Positions 1 through 8,122 of a stretch of 64,000 nt of DNA are shown here, piece after piece (the stretch's first letter is position 1; the number at the start of each line of letters is the position of its first letter). Position numbers and translations under genes: made by a program. The notes beneath the pieces were generated by a model. That model was not told where the DNA came from. It did no database searches and saw only the letters and a program-made list of their open reading frames with translations. Source of the stretch: an uncultured Blautia sp. (GTDB taxonomy: Bacteria > Bacillota > Clostridia > Lachnospirales > Lachnospiraceae); contig URVB01000007.1 of NCBI GenBank assembly GCA_900551075.1, positions 55,703 to 119,702 of the forward strand, given 5' to 3'.

Positions 1-514
1 CGCCGATCAAAATTTCGCGGAAGGGATAAAGCGGGATTTTGTGAAGCGGTTTTTTGATGCTCAGGGGGGTGCTGACGACAGCAAAATCTACCAGCCCTCT
101 TTCGAGAGCTATAATCGCCTGAGGTGTGGAATGATTGGAGATGCGCAGGCGTACATGGGGATATTTCGTGTGGAATGCTTCCAGGTGGTTCAGAAGCATA
201 AGGCGGAGAGCGGTTTCGCTGGCACCGATGGTCATCAGTCCGCTTTCCAGTCCGCGATCCTGCTGTAGCTCTTTTTCTCCTATCTGAAGCTGTTGGCAGG
301 CGGCGGAAACATGTTTATACAGCTTTTTTCCTTCAGGAGTCAGGGTGATGCCGCGGTTGGAACGAATGAACAATTTACAGTTGAGTTCGCTCTCCAGATT
401 GTTCATACAGCGGGTGATATTCGGCTGATTATTATTCAGAATCTCAGCAGCCTTAGTAAAACTGTGGCACTGAGCTACGAAATAGAAGATACGGTAATAG
501 TCATAGCTTATCAT
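1..514 (-). CDS. LysR-family transcriptional regulator (3' end outside window)
   Basis: This gene runs off the left edge, so only the first 171 codons are present of a family length near 290-300. Residues 1-60 form the winged helix-turn-helix of LysR regulators, with SFTKAAEILN and NQPNITRCMNNLE as the helices and a wing ending RSNRGITLTPEG. The effector domain starts around residue 90. The ATG at 514-512 is preceded on the minus strand by GGAGGG. The gene is divergent from the DUF1275-type gene at 658, the usual LysR layout for control of a neighbour. The same 45-bp promoter module lies before that gene and before the ATP synthase operon, so the regulator may control both (inference). The ligand is unknown. 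Confidence 0.92.
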   Translation of the reverse strand, partial: MISYDYYRIFYFVAQCHSFTKAAEILNNNQPNITRCMNNLESELNCKLFIRSNRGITLTPEGKKLYKHVSAACQQLQIGEKELQQDRGLESGLMTIGASETALRLMLLNHLEAFHTKYPHVRLRISNHSTPQAIIALERGLVDFAVVSTPLSIKKPLHKIPLYPFREILIG

Positions 515-550
515 AAAAGAAATCCCTCCATATGAGAATAGTATCACAGA

Positions 551-564
551 TATATCAAATATAC
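551..564. promoter_or_regulatory. Candidate LysR-type binding site upstream of the DUF1275 gene
   Basis: The 14-mer TATATCAAATATAC lies just upstream of the -35 box at 567. It is an imperfect A/T-rich dyad (ATATA-N5-TATAC when read from 550) of the T-N11-A kind bound by LysR regulators. A near-identical copy sits at 1393-1406 at the same distance from the atp promoter. Binding is inferred, not shown. Confidence 0.45.
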
Positions 565-566
565 GT

Positions 567-595
567 TTTACATTTACCTGTTTGGTAAGTATAAT
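567..595 (+). promoter_or_regulatory. Sigma-A promoter for the DUF1275-type gene
   Basis: A -35 box TTTACA (567-572) and a perfect -10 box TATAAT (590-595) are separated by 17 bp. The spacer contains the small inverted repeat TTACC-N5-GGTAA. Confidence 0.75.
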
Positions 596-657
596 ACATT
601 AGATTACAAAAGGCAAGGAATGAGGATCATGTGAGGGCAGAGGGGAATGAGGATAAT

Positions 658-1359
658 ATGAAGAAGCATTGGGCAAAACAGAGGCATGCAGCAGAAATAC
701 CTCACGGGCTTCAGATGTCAGAGGCATTTCGAAACAATATATTTCTGGCCATGTCGGGAGGACTTCAGGACGCCTATACCTATAATATAAGACAGGGAGT
801 ATTTTCCAATGCCCAGACCGGCAATGTCGTTTTGATGAGCCAGCATTTGCTGGCCGGTGAGTGGCAGGACGCGGTCAGGTATTTGTTTCCCCTGATTTCT
901 TTTGTACTGGGTATTTTTATCGTTGAACGAATCCAAAACAGGTACCGGTATGCAAAAAGGCTGCATTGGCGTCAGGGAATACTGATAGCGGAGGCAGTGA
1001 TTTTGTTTATCGTTGGCTTTATTCCTTCACGGTTTGACACGGCTGCCGCCTTTTTGGTTTCTTTTGCCTGTGCTATGCAGGTACAGGCATTTAGGACAGT
1101 CAATGGCTATGTTTATGCCAGTACCATGTGTATCGGAAATTTAAGGGGTGGTACGGTGGCATTTTCCGTATATTTGAGGGAAAAGAAACCGGAACAGATG
1201 AGAAGGGCGCTGCTTTATTTCGGTATTATTTTGTTTTTTGCTTTTGGGGCAGGCGTCGGAGGAAATCTTTCTCAGAGACTTGGTATCCATACGATCTGGA
1301 TCTGCTGTCTGCTTCTGCTGATCAGCTTTTTCCAGATGTTTCAAGAAAGTTTAAATTAG
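658..1359 (+). CDS. DUF1275/YoaK-family membrane protein
   Basis: A membrane protein of about 233 residues with roughly six hydrophobic segments. The N-terminal pattern SGGLQDAYTY and NAQTGNVVLM matches the conserved start of the DUF1275 (YoaK) family, where a similar GxxDAxxY...G.....TGN motif lies in and after the first helix. The biochemical role of the family is not established; a transport role is often assumed. The ATG at 658 follows GAGG. An in-frame GTG at 631 is an alternative start. The gene is divergent from the LysR gene and lies just before the atp operon, which carries its own promoter. Confidence 0.85.
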   Translation: MKKHWAKQRHAAEIPHGLQMSEAFRNNIFLAMSGGLQDAYTYNIRQGVFSNAQTGNVVLMSQHLLAGEWQDAVRYLFPLISFVLGIFIVERIQNRYRYAKRLHWRQGILIAEAVILFIVGFIPSRFDTAAAFLVSFACAMQVQAFRTVNGYVYASTMCIGNLRGGTVAFSVYLREKKPEQMRRALLYFGIILFFAFGAGVGGNLSQRLGIHTIWICCLLLLISFFQMFQESLN

Positions 1360-1392
1360 ACGATAGCATATATATAAAATAAATATGGCAGG

Positions 1393-1406
1393 TATATCAA
1401 TTATAC
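1393..1406. promoter_or_regulatory. Candidate LysR-type binding site upstream of the atp operon
   Basis: TATATCAATTATAC differs at one position from the site at 551-564. Read from 1392 it is the dyad GTATA-N5-TATAC. It sits at the same distance from its -35 box as the first copy, which argues for one shared regulator. Confidence 0.45.
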
Positions 1407-1408
1407 TT

Positions 1409-1437
1409 TTTACACTTTGTAAAAGTGGAAGTATAAT
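1409..1437 (+). promoter_or_regulatory. Sigma-A promoter of the ATP synthase operon
   Basis: TTTACA (1409-1414), a 17-bp spacer, then TATAAT (1432-1437). The -35 box lies in the inverted repeat TTTTACA-N3-TGTAAAA (1408-1424), a possible extra operator. Confidence 0.8.
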
Positions 1438-1478
1438 ATAGCCATTTAAAAATAAAAGCCATGGAAAGGAAGGGTGAT

Positions 1479-2165
1479 ATGGAACGTTTGGCAGCAAATC
1501 TGCTGGAAGAACTGACCTGTGAAACCGTCTTTACAATTCCGGTTTTTGGAGGAATTGCAGTTGCGGAATCCACAGTGATTACATGGGTGATCATGGCTGT
1601 TCTGGTACTGCTTTCAATTATTCTGACCAGAAATCTGAAGGTAAACCGGATCAGTAAACGACAGGCCGCCGCAGAATGTATTGTGACCTGGCTGAACCGC
1701 TTCGTGGAGGAAATGGTGGGAGAGGGAGGCAGACAGTATGTCCCGTATCTTGTGACTGTTTTAATTTACATAGGTGCTTCAAATATAAGCGGATTATTTG
1801 GCGTGAAGCCGCCCACGAAGGATTTGAATGTGACAGTAGCGCTGGCATTGATGAGCATTATCCTGATTGAAGCGTCGGGTATAAGGCAGAAGGGAGTCAG
1901 GAAATGGTGCAAAAGTTTCGCAGAACCGGTTGCAATCATAACGCCAATCAATATTCTGGAAATTTTTATCCGTCCTCTGTCGCTGTGCATGCGGCTTTTT
2001 GGCAATGTTCTGGGTGCCTTTGTCATCATGGAGCTGATCAAGCAGCTAATCCCGGTAGGCGTTCCGCTGCCGTTTAGCTTTTACTTTGATATTTTTGATG
2101 GATTGATTCAGGCATATGTGTTTGTATTCCTGACCTCTCTTTTTATTAAAGAGGCTGTAGAGTGA
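1479..2165 (+). CDS. atpB: F-type ATP synthase subunit a
   Basis: The 228-residue membrane subunit that, with the c-ring, forms the ion half-channels of Fo. At least five hydrophobic helices are visible. The essential arginine lies in SLCMRLFGN at about residue 172, and the helix 5 region FDGLIQAYVFVFLTSLF is conserved. The ATG at 1479 is chosen because AAGGAAGGGTG precedes it; an in-frame ATG at 1461 has no such site. It is first in an operon atpB-E-F-(H+A)-G-D-C. No atpI was seen upstream; the DUF1275-type gene occupies that place. Confidence 0.95.
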   Translation: MERLAANLLEELTCETVFTIPVFGGIAVAESTVITWVIMAVLVLLSIILTRNLKVNRISKRQAAAECIVTWLNRFVEEMVGEGGRQYVPYLVTVLIYIGASNISGLFGVKPPTKDLNVTVALALMSIILIEASGIRQKGVRKWCKSFAEPVAIITPINILEIFIRPLSLCMRLFGNVLGAFVIMELIKQLIPVGVPLPFSFYFDIFDGLIQAYVFVFLTSLFIKEAVE

Positions 2166-2197
2166 AAAATATATAGAAAGAAAAGGAGAATAAGATT

Positions 2198-2422
2198 ATG
2201 AGTACTATAATTGCAATTGGAGCTGGTATCGCAGTGTTAACAGGTATTGGAGCTGGTGTTGGTATCGGAATTGCCACAGCAAAGGCAACGGATGCAGTGG
2301 CAAGACAGCCGGAGGCAGAGGGCAAGATCAGCAAACTGCTTCTCCTGGGCTGTGCGCTTGCGGAGGCAACCGCAATCTACGGCTTTGTTATTGCATTGCT
2401 GATCATTCTGTTCCTGAAATAA
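2198..2422 (+). CDS. atpE: F-type ATP synthase subunit c
   Basis: A 74-residue hairpin of two membrane helices joined by the polar loop ARQPEAEG, which contacts gamma/epsilon. The ion-binding carboxylate is Glu56 in CALAEATAIYG. Sodium c-rings carry a Gln in helix 1 (GVGQG) and Glu-Ser-Thr in helix 2; here those positions are Ile23 (GVGIG) and Glu-Ala-Thr. The sodium ligand set is therefore incomplete and proton coupling is more likely (inference from known c-rings). AAGGAG precedes the ATG. Confidence 0.96.
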   Translation: MSTIIAIGAGIAVLTGIGAGVGIGIATAKATDAVARQPEAEGKISKLLLLGCALAEATAIYGFVIALLIILFLK

Positions 2423-2457
2423 GCGGCAGATAGAATGAGGAAAGGCAGGAAGATGTT

Positions 2458-2955
2458 ATGCTTCGATTAGACTGGAATATTCTTTTTAATATCATCAACC
2501 TGATCATACTGTATGCATTCATGAAGCATTTTCTGTTTGGTCCCGTCAACAAGATTTTGGCAAAACGCCAGGCGGAGGCTGATAGCAGATTTGTGCAGGC
2601 GGATGAAAGGGAAAGAAAAGCGGAGGAGCAGAAAACGCAATACGAGAATCTGCTTCGGGACGCAGAAGGAGAAAAGAGAAAGATTGTGGCAGAAGCCCGG
2701 GAAGAGGCTGCTAAAGAATATGACCGTATTGTGGATGGGGCAAAGGAGAAAGCGGACGATATCGTAGAAAAGGCGAAAACTGATGCAGGCCATGAAAAAG
2801 CTGCGATCATACGTCAGGCGGATTCGGATGTGAGAAACATGGTGATCCGTGCCGCTGCCAAAGTGTCCGCCAAGGCCGCGAATGCGGAAAATGATCGTGC
2901 TCTTTACGATAGATTCCTGGAAAATGTGGATATAGAATGCGGATCAGAGTCTTGA
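2458..2955 (+). CDS. atpF: F-type ATP synthase subunit b
   Basis: A 165-residue peripheral-stalk subunit with one N-terminal membrane helix (about residues 5-27), a short basic stretch KILAKRQAEAD, and a long charged coiled coil rich in Ala, Glu, Lys and Arg to the C-terminus. Length is normal for the family. AGGAAGATGTT precedes the ATG. The next gene is the delta-alpha fusion, after a 73-bp gap with no ORF. Confidence 0.94.
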   Translation: MLRLDWNILFNIINLIILYAFMKHFLFGPVNKILAKRQAEADSRFVQADERERKAEEQKTQYENLLRDAEGEKRKIVAEAREEAAKEYDRIVDGAKEKADDIVEKAKTDAGHEKAAIIRQADSDVRNMVIRAAAKVSAKAANAENDRALYDRFLENVDIECGSES

Positions 2956-3028
2956 AATGGTCCGGAGGTCTGAAACAGACCGATTTGCTTCAGGCAGACC
3001 CGGATATATCCAGAATGGAGAGTAAAAA

Positions 3029-5056
3029 ATGAGACAGACAGTAGAAAAATATGCAGTTATGCTCCGAAAACTTGGAATTCCCGCGGATGTGCTGGGACAG
3101 ACGAAGGATATCTTTGAGGCTGTGCCGCAGATACTTTCTGATTTTTCCAATCCGGCCAACGGGCTTTCCGGAAAGCATAGGGTGATTGACAGAGTATTTC
3201 CCATGGAAATCCGGGATTTCCTGAAGCTGCTCTGTGATGATAATGAAATTCTGTTATTCCCGGATATATGTAAGGCGTATACAGAGCTGATACCGGAGAA
3301 CCGGGAAAAGATATGTGCAAAGCTTCGCTATATGACACCACCCACAGAAGAACAAATGGAAAAATTCCGTCAGTTTGTCTGCAGACAGTGCGGGAAACAG
3401 GATGTGGAACTGACCGGAGAACAGGATGAAACGCTGGGAGGAGGATTTGTTCTTACCATCGGCAATCAGGAGTACGACTGGTCCAATCGAGGAAGGCTTC
3501 GCCAGATGGAAGAGAAACTGAAAAACAGTAATTCGGAGCGTCCTCAGAGCCTGGATGGGATTATTTCGATCTTAAAAAGTGAGATTGAGGATTTTGATCT
3601 GGAGGCAAAGGGAAAGGAAATCGGTGTCGTAAGCTGGGTAGGCGATGGAATCGCCAATATAGACGGTATCGATCACGCCATGTACGGAGAAATTGTGGTA
3701 TTTGACAACGGAGTAAAAGGAATGGTGCAGGATATCCGGGAGGATGAGATAGCGTGTATTTTGTTTGGACGCGATACCGGAATCCGGGAAGGAACCCGGG
3801 TGATGCGCACCGGAAAGCGGGCAGGTATTCCGGTGGGAGAAGCATTTCTGGGCAGAATCATCGATCCTTTGGGAGCGCCTGTGGATGGAGGCAGTGCCAT
3901 CACGGAAGCCGCTTATCGTCCGATCGAGCAGGAAGCTCCGGGTATTATAGAAAGAAAATCGGTCAGTGTACCGCTGGAGACAGGAATCCTTTCTATTGAT
4001 TCTATGTTTCCTATTGGCCGGGGACAGCGGGAATTGATTATCGGCGACCGTCAGACAGGAAAGACATCCATTGCCATCGATGCGATCCTGAACCAGAAGG
4101 GTAAAGATGTGGTTTGTATTTATGTGGCCATTGGACAGAAGGCATCTACCATTGCCCGTCTGGTCAATACGCTGAAAAAGCACGGAGCGTTAGATTATAC
4201 GGCCGTAGTTTCCGCAACTGCCTCCGCACCGGCGCCACTGCAGTATATCGCACCGTATTCCGGTACGGCTTTGGCAGAATATTTCATGTATCGGGGCAGG
4301 GATGTTCTGATTGTTTATGATGATTTGTCTAAGCATGCGGTGGCATACCGGGCCCTGTCACTTTTGCTGGAGCGTTCACCCGGCCGTGAGGCGTATCCGG
4401 GGGATGTTTTCTATCTGCATTCCAGATTGCTGGAGCGTTCCAGCCGGCTGAGCGATGAATTGGGTGGAGGTTCCCTCACAGCATTGCCGATCATTGAGAC
4501 TCAGGCAGGTGATGTATCCGCATATATCCCGACAAATGTTATTTCCATTACGGACGGGCAGATTTTCCTGGAGAGCGATCTGTTTTTCTCCGGGATGAGA
4601 CCGGCTGTAAATGTTGGTCTTTCCGTATCCCGTGTAGGTGGAGCTGCTCAGACGAAGGCTATGAAGAAGGCCGCCGGAAGTATACGTATTGATTTGGCAC
4701 AGTACCGTGAGATGGAGGTATTTACCCAGTTTTCTTCTGACCTGGATGCAGCTACCAAGGAACAACTGCAGTACGGCCGCTGTCTTATGGAATTGTTAAA
4801 GCAGCCGCTTTGTCAGCCTCTGTCTATGCCGGAGCAGGTGATCACACTGTGCGCAGCTACCGGCAAAGTGTTGATGGATATTCCGGCTGCAGGCGTAAAA
4901 GCCTTCCAAAAGGAGATGCTGGCCTGGTTTGCTGAAAATCATCCGGAAATAGCCGGTGAGCTGAATACCACAGGCGCGCTCACGGAAGAATTGCGGACTC
5001 AGATTTTGGAGGCTGCTTCTGCATTTAAGGGACTTTATCAGGAAAAGCGCGCGTGA
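3029..5056 (+). CDS. atpA: Fused F-type ATP synthase delta and alpha subunits
   Basis: A single 675-codon frame. Residues 1-165 are a full delta (OSCP) subunit: an N-terminal helical bundle starting TVEKYAVMLRKLG, and a C-terminal part with GGGFVLTIGN followed by D-S and RLRQMEEKL. A linker of about ten residues (KNSNSERPQ) leads to a complete alpha subunit from residue 173: beta-barrel domain, Walker A GDRQTGKT (about 339-346), arginine finger in SVSRVGGAAQ (about residue 535) and helical C-terminus. These are normally separate genes, atpH and atpA. No stop or shift separates them. F1 has three alphas and one delta, so the fusion raises a stoichiometry problem; see the possible internal start at 3506. 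Confidence 0.93.
   Translation: MRQTVEKYAVMLRKLGIPADVLGQTKDIFEAVPQILSDFSNPANGLSGKHRVIDRVFPMEIRDFLKLLCDDNEILLFPDICKAYTELIPENREKICAKLRYMTPPTEEQMEKFRQFVCRQCGKQDVELTGEQDETLGGGFVLTIGNQEYDWSNRGRLRQMEEKLKNSNSERPQSLDGIISILKSEIEDFDLEAKGKEIGVVSWVGDGIANIDGIDHAMYGEIVVFDNGVKGMVQDIREDEIACILFGRDTGIREGTRVMRTGKRAGIPVGEAFLGRIIDPLGAPVDGGSAITEAAYRPIEQEAPGIIERKSVSVPLETGILSIDSMFPIGRGQRELIIGDRQTGKTSIAIDAILNQKGKDVVCIYVAIGQKASTIARLVNTLKKHGALDYTAVVSATASAPAPLQYIAPYSGTALAEYFMYRGRDVLIVYDDLSKHAVAYRALSLLLERSPGREAYPGDVFYLHSRLLERSSRLSDELGGGSLTALPIIETQAGDVSAYIPTNVISITDGQIFLESDLFFSGMRPAVNVGLSVSRVGGAAQTKAMKKAAGSIRIDLAQYREMEVFTQFSSDLDAATKEQLQYGRCLMELLKQPLCQPLSMPEQVITLCAATGKVLMDIPAAGVKAFQKEMLAWFAENHPEIAGELNTTGALTEELRTQILEAASAFKGLYQEKRA
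3490..3508 (+). promoter_or_regulatory. Possible internal ribosome binding site and ATG for free alpha subunit
   Basis: Inside the fused gene, AGGAAGG (3490-3496) is followed nine bases later by an ATG (3506) in the alpha frame. Starting there gives a 516-residue protein beginning MEEKLKNSN, close to the normal alpha length. Whether ribosomes use it is unknown. Confidence 0.35.
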
Positions 5057-5117
5057 CAGAAGCTAAGAAAAATGCAGTACGTTTGCAATAGGATAAGTGA
5101 AAGCAGGTGGTGAACAG

Positions 5118-6032
5118 ATGGCAAATACAAGAGAAATCCAAAGCAGGATGAAGAGCATCCGTGATACGATGAAAATTACAAATGCCATGTATATGATTTC
5201 ATCCACGAAGCTGCGGAAAGCCCGCAGAGAGCTGGAGGAGACAGAGCCGTACTTTTATTCCCTGCAGTCTATGCTGGCAAGAATTATCCGGCATATGCCG
5301 GAGATGGAACACCGGTATATCTCAGACACAGGAGGCGGCAAAAAGTGCGGTTATCTTGTGGTAACTGCGGATAAGGGAATGGCCGGCGCTTACAACCACA
5401 ATGTGCTGAAGCTGGCAGAACAGCAGATGGAAGGAAAAGAGGAATATTTCTTATTTGTGGTAGGCGAAGTGGGAAGACAGTATTTTCATACCAAAAGGAT
5501 TCCGGTGGATGAACATTTCCTTTATACAGCGCAGAATCCGACGATGAGCCGCGCACGGACAATTGCCGGAAAAGTGCTGGAGCTGTACAGCTCCGGGGCG
5601 GCTGATGAAATTTATATGATTTATACATCCATGCTGAATGCTGCGAAGATGGAGACTGACATGGTACGTCTGCTTCCACTGGAAAAGAGTGATTTTCAGA
5701 CAACTGCTGTGCCTATAGACCTTTATCAGGAAGCGTTTACGTTCCATCCGTCGCCGGAAAGGGTGATTGACTATATCGTGCCGAATTACCTGGCCGGATA
5801 TATATACGGAGCGTTGATCGAGTCCTACTGCAGTGAGCATCAAGCCCGTATGACAGCCATGCAGGCCGCAAATGACAGCGCCCGGGAAATGCTCCATGCG
5901 CTGTCAGTGGAATATAATCGGGTAAGGCAGGCAGCGATCACACAGGAGATCACGGAGGTGGTCAGCGGAGCAAAGGCTCAGAAGAAGAAAAAGAAAAAGC
6001 AAAGCCTGAGAATGGGTATGGCAGAGGTTTGA
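5118..6032 (+). CDS. atpG: F-type ATP synthase subunit gamma
   Basis: The 304-residue central rotor shaft. The N-terminal helix begins MANTREIQSRMKSI and the C-terminal helix carries the conserved VEYNRVRQAAITQEITEVV. Typical bacterial gammas end shortly after the VSGA motif; this one continues for about 17 residues with a run of six lysines (KKKKKKQSLRMGMAEV). The ATG at 5118 follows AGGTGGTG; an in-frame GTG at 5097 is less likely. The basic tail would emerge near the crown of the alpha/beta hexamer, where delta sits. Confidence 0.94.
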   Translation: MANTREIQSRMKSIRDTMKITNAMYMISSTKLRKARRELEETEPYFYSLQSMLARIIRHMPEMEHRYISDTGGGKKCGYLVVTADKGMAGAYNHNVLKLAEQQMEGKEEYFLFVVGEVGRQYFHTKRIPVDEHFLYTAQNPTMSRARTIAGKVLELYSSGAADEIYMIYTSMLNAAKMETDMVRLLPLEKSDFQTTAVPIDLYQEAFTFHPSPERVIDYIVPNYLAGYIYGALIESYCSEHQARMTAMQAANDSAREMLHALSVEYNRVRQAAITQEITEVVSGAKAQKKKKKKQSLRMGMAEV

Positions 6033-6045
6033 AAGGAGCTGCAGT

Positions 6046-7431
6046 ATGAATAAGGGTAAGATCGTTCAGGTGCTGGGACCGGTAATCGACGTAGAATTTG
6101 GAAACGGTGATTTGCCTTATATCAAAGATGCCCTGGAGGTAATAAACGATGGAAAGCGGTGCGTTATGGAGGTAGCACAGCATATCGGAAGCAACATGGT
6201 ACGTTGCATTATGCTGGCATCCAGTGACGGACTGCATAAGGATATGGAAGTAACGGCAACCGGTTCGGGTATCCGTGTTCCGGTTGGTGAAAAAACACTG
6301 GGACGGTTATTTAATGTGCTGGGAGATACCATTGATGGAGACGAAGGCCTGGAGAAAGAGGAGCATTGGTGTATTCACAGAGAGGCTCCGGGCTTTGAGG
6401 AACAGAGCCCGGTAGCAGAAATGCTGGAAACCGGTATCAAGGTGATCGACTTACTGGCTCCCTATGCCAAAGGCGGTAAGATCGGCCTGTTTGGAGGCGC
6501 CGGTGTAGGAAAGACCGTATTAATTCAGGAGCTGATCCGAAATATTGCTACTGAGCACGGCGGATATTCCATTTTTACCGGTGTGGGAGAACGTTCCAGG
6601 GAGGGAAATGACCTTTGGAGTGAGATGAAAGAATCCGGAGTCCTGGAAAAAACAGCGCTGGTGTTCGGCCAGATGAATGAGCCGCCGGGAGCACGTATGC
6701 GTGTAGCGGAAACAGGGCTGACAATGGCAGAGTATTTCCGTGATGTAAAGAAACAGAATGTGCTGTTGTTTATTGATAATATTTTCCGTTTCGTACAGGC
6801 CGGCTCAGAGGTATCTGCGCTTCTTGGACGTATGCCGTCTGCGGTTGGTTATCAGCCCACACTGGCTACGGAGCTGGGTGAACTGCAGGAGAGGATCGCA
6901 TCTACAGACAAGGGATCCGTAACCTCTGTGCAGGCGGTCTATGTACCTGCCGATGTACTGACTGAACCGGCTCCCGCTACGACCTTTGCGCATCTGGATG
7001 CCACGACGGTATTATCCAGAAAGATCGTGGAGCAGGGAATCTATCCGGCAGTGGACCCGCTGGAATCCAGCTCAAGAATTCTGGAAGAGGATGTTGTAGG
7101 AAAGGAACATTACGAGACTGCGCGAAGAGTCCAGGAAATTCTGCAGAAATACCGGGAGCTGCAGGATATCATTGCGATCCTTGGTATGGAGGAACTGTCT
7201 GAGGAAGATAAGATTACGGTTTATCGTGCAAGAAAGATTCAGCGATTCCTGTCGCAGCCTTTCCATGTAGCAGAGAATTTCACGGGAATTGCGGGCAGAT
7301 ATGTGCCGGTGGGGGATACAGTCAGGGGATTTAAGGCGATTATTGATGGAGAAATGGATGAGTATCCGGAGGCCGCATTCTTTAATGTGGGAACCATCGA
7401 GGAAGTAATAGAAAAAGCAGGGAAATTGTAA
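6046..7431 (+). CDS. atpD: F-type ATP synthase subunit beta
   Basis: The 461-residue catalytic subunit. Walker A GGAGVGKT is at about residues 150-157, followed by the conserved GVGERSREGNDLW and the Walker B/DELSEED region (here MEELSEEDKITVYRARK). DNIFRFVQAGSEVSALLGRM is the usual signature with Val in place of Thr. Length and domain order are normal. AAAGGAGCTG precedes the ATG. Confidence 0.97.
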   Translation: MNKGKIVQVLGPVIDVEFGNGDLPYIKDALEVINDGKRCVMEVAQHIGSNMVRCIMLASSDGLHKDMEVTATGSGIRVPVGEKTLGRLFNVLGDTIDGDEGLEKEEHWCIHREAPGFEEQSPVAEMLETGIKVIDLLAPYAKGGKIGLFGGAGVGKTVLIQELIRNIATEHGGYSIFTGVGERSREGNDLWSEMKESGVLEKTALVFGQMNEPPGARMRVAETGLTMAEYFRDVKKQNVLLFIDNIFRFVQAGSEVSALLGRMPSAVGYQPTLATELGELQERIASTDKGSVTSVQAVYVPADVLTEPAPATTFAHLDATTVLSRKIVEQGIYPAVDPLESSSRILEEDVVGKEHYETARRVQEILQKYRELQDIIAILGMEELSEEDKITVYRARKIQRFLSQPFHVAENFTGIAGRYVPVGDTVRGFKAIIDGEMDEYPEAAFFNVGTIEEVIEKAGKL

Positions 7432-7443
7432 GGAGTGAGCGGC

Positions 7444-7863
7444 ATGGAGAGGTTTCATCTGAAGGTAGTTGCCAGTGATAAGGTGTTCTTTGATGGGAGT
7501 ACGGAGGTTGCCATTGTCCCGGCGCTGGACGGAGAATACGCATTTATGGCTCACCATGAAGCTCTTGTAGTGGCTGTGCAGCCGGGACGGCTCAGCTATA
7601 AAAAAGAGGACGGGACATGGCAGAATGCGGTTGTTGGCAGCGGCTTTGCACAGGCGGCGAACAACCGTGTAACCGTTTTGGTAGACACAGCGGAGAAACC
7701 GGAGGATATTGATCGTGTCCGGGCACAAGCGGCATTGGAACGGGCGAAGGAAGAGCTGCGTCAGAAACAGTCTATTCAGGAATACCGAATTTCCCAGGCG
7801 TCTTTGGCAAGAGCAATTTCCAGGCTGAAAGAAAAAAAGGATAGAAATCAGCAGAAATATTAG
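7444..7863 (+). CDS. atpC: F-type ATP synthase subunit epsilon
   Basis: A 139-residue subunit with the N-terminal beta-sandwich (LKVVASDKVFFDG, PALDGEYAFMAHHEALV) and a C-terminal helical hairpin rich in Ala, Glu and Arg. AGGAG at 7431-7435, overlapping the end of atpD, precedes the ATG at 7444; a GTG at 7435 lies inside that site and is unlikely. It is the last gene of the operon; a terminator follows at 7912. Confidence 0.94.
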   Translation: MERFHLKVVASDKVFFDGSTEVAIVPALDGEYAFMAHHEALVVAVQPGRLSYKKEDGTWQNAVVGSGFAQAANNRVTVLVDTAEKPEDIDRVRAQAALERAKEELRQKQSIQEYRISQASLARAISRLKEKKDRNQQKY

Positions 7864-7911
7864 AGATAAGAATTGACAATAGCTTGAAAAGAGTAATGAA
7901 GATAAAGATTT

Positions 7912-7952
7912 AAGAAGCTTCGGCGTGTTTCAGCAGCGCTGAAGCTTCTTTT
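7912..7952 (+). terminator. Terminator of the atp operon
   Basis: A 14-bp stem (7912-7925 with 7937-7950, one G-T pair) around an 11-base loop, ending in TTCTTTT. Confidence 0.8.
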
Positions 7953-8002
7953 GTCATATAAATATAATAAGTCAGTAAATACTGTCTTGTTATGAAAAAT
8001 AC

Positions 8003-8031
8003 TTGCAAATAAAAGTAAAAAAAATTATAAT
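8003..8031 (+). promoter_or_regulatory. Promoter for the secreted serine hydrolase
   Basis: TTGCAA (8003-8008), a 17-bp A-rich spacer and TATAAT (8026-8031). Confidence 0.7.
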
Positions 8032-8122
8032 ATTTGTATAAGAAATCTGGTAAATGTCTTCCTGTTTTCGCAGGTAGGAACGAGGAAAGAGGACGTATTG
8101 CGGGAAGAAAGGAAGAGGTAAG

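Noticed and set aside
3572..4183. A 203-codon minus-strand frame
   Set aside because: It is antisense to the alpha subunit catalytic core.
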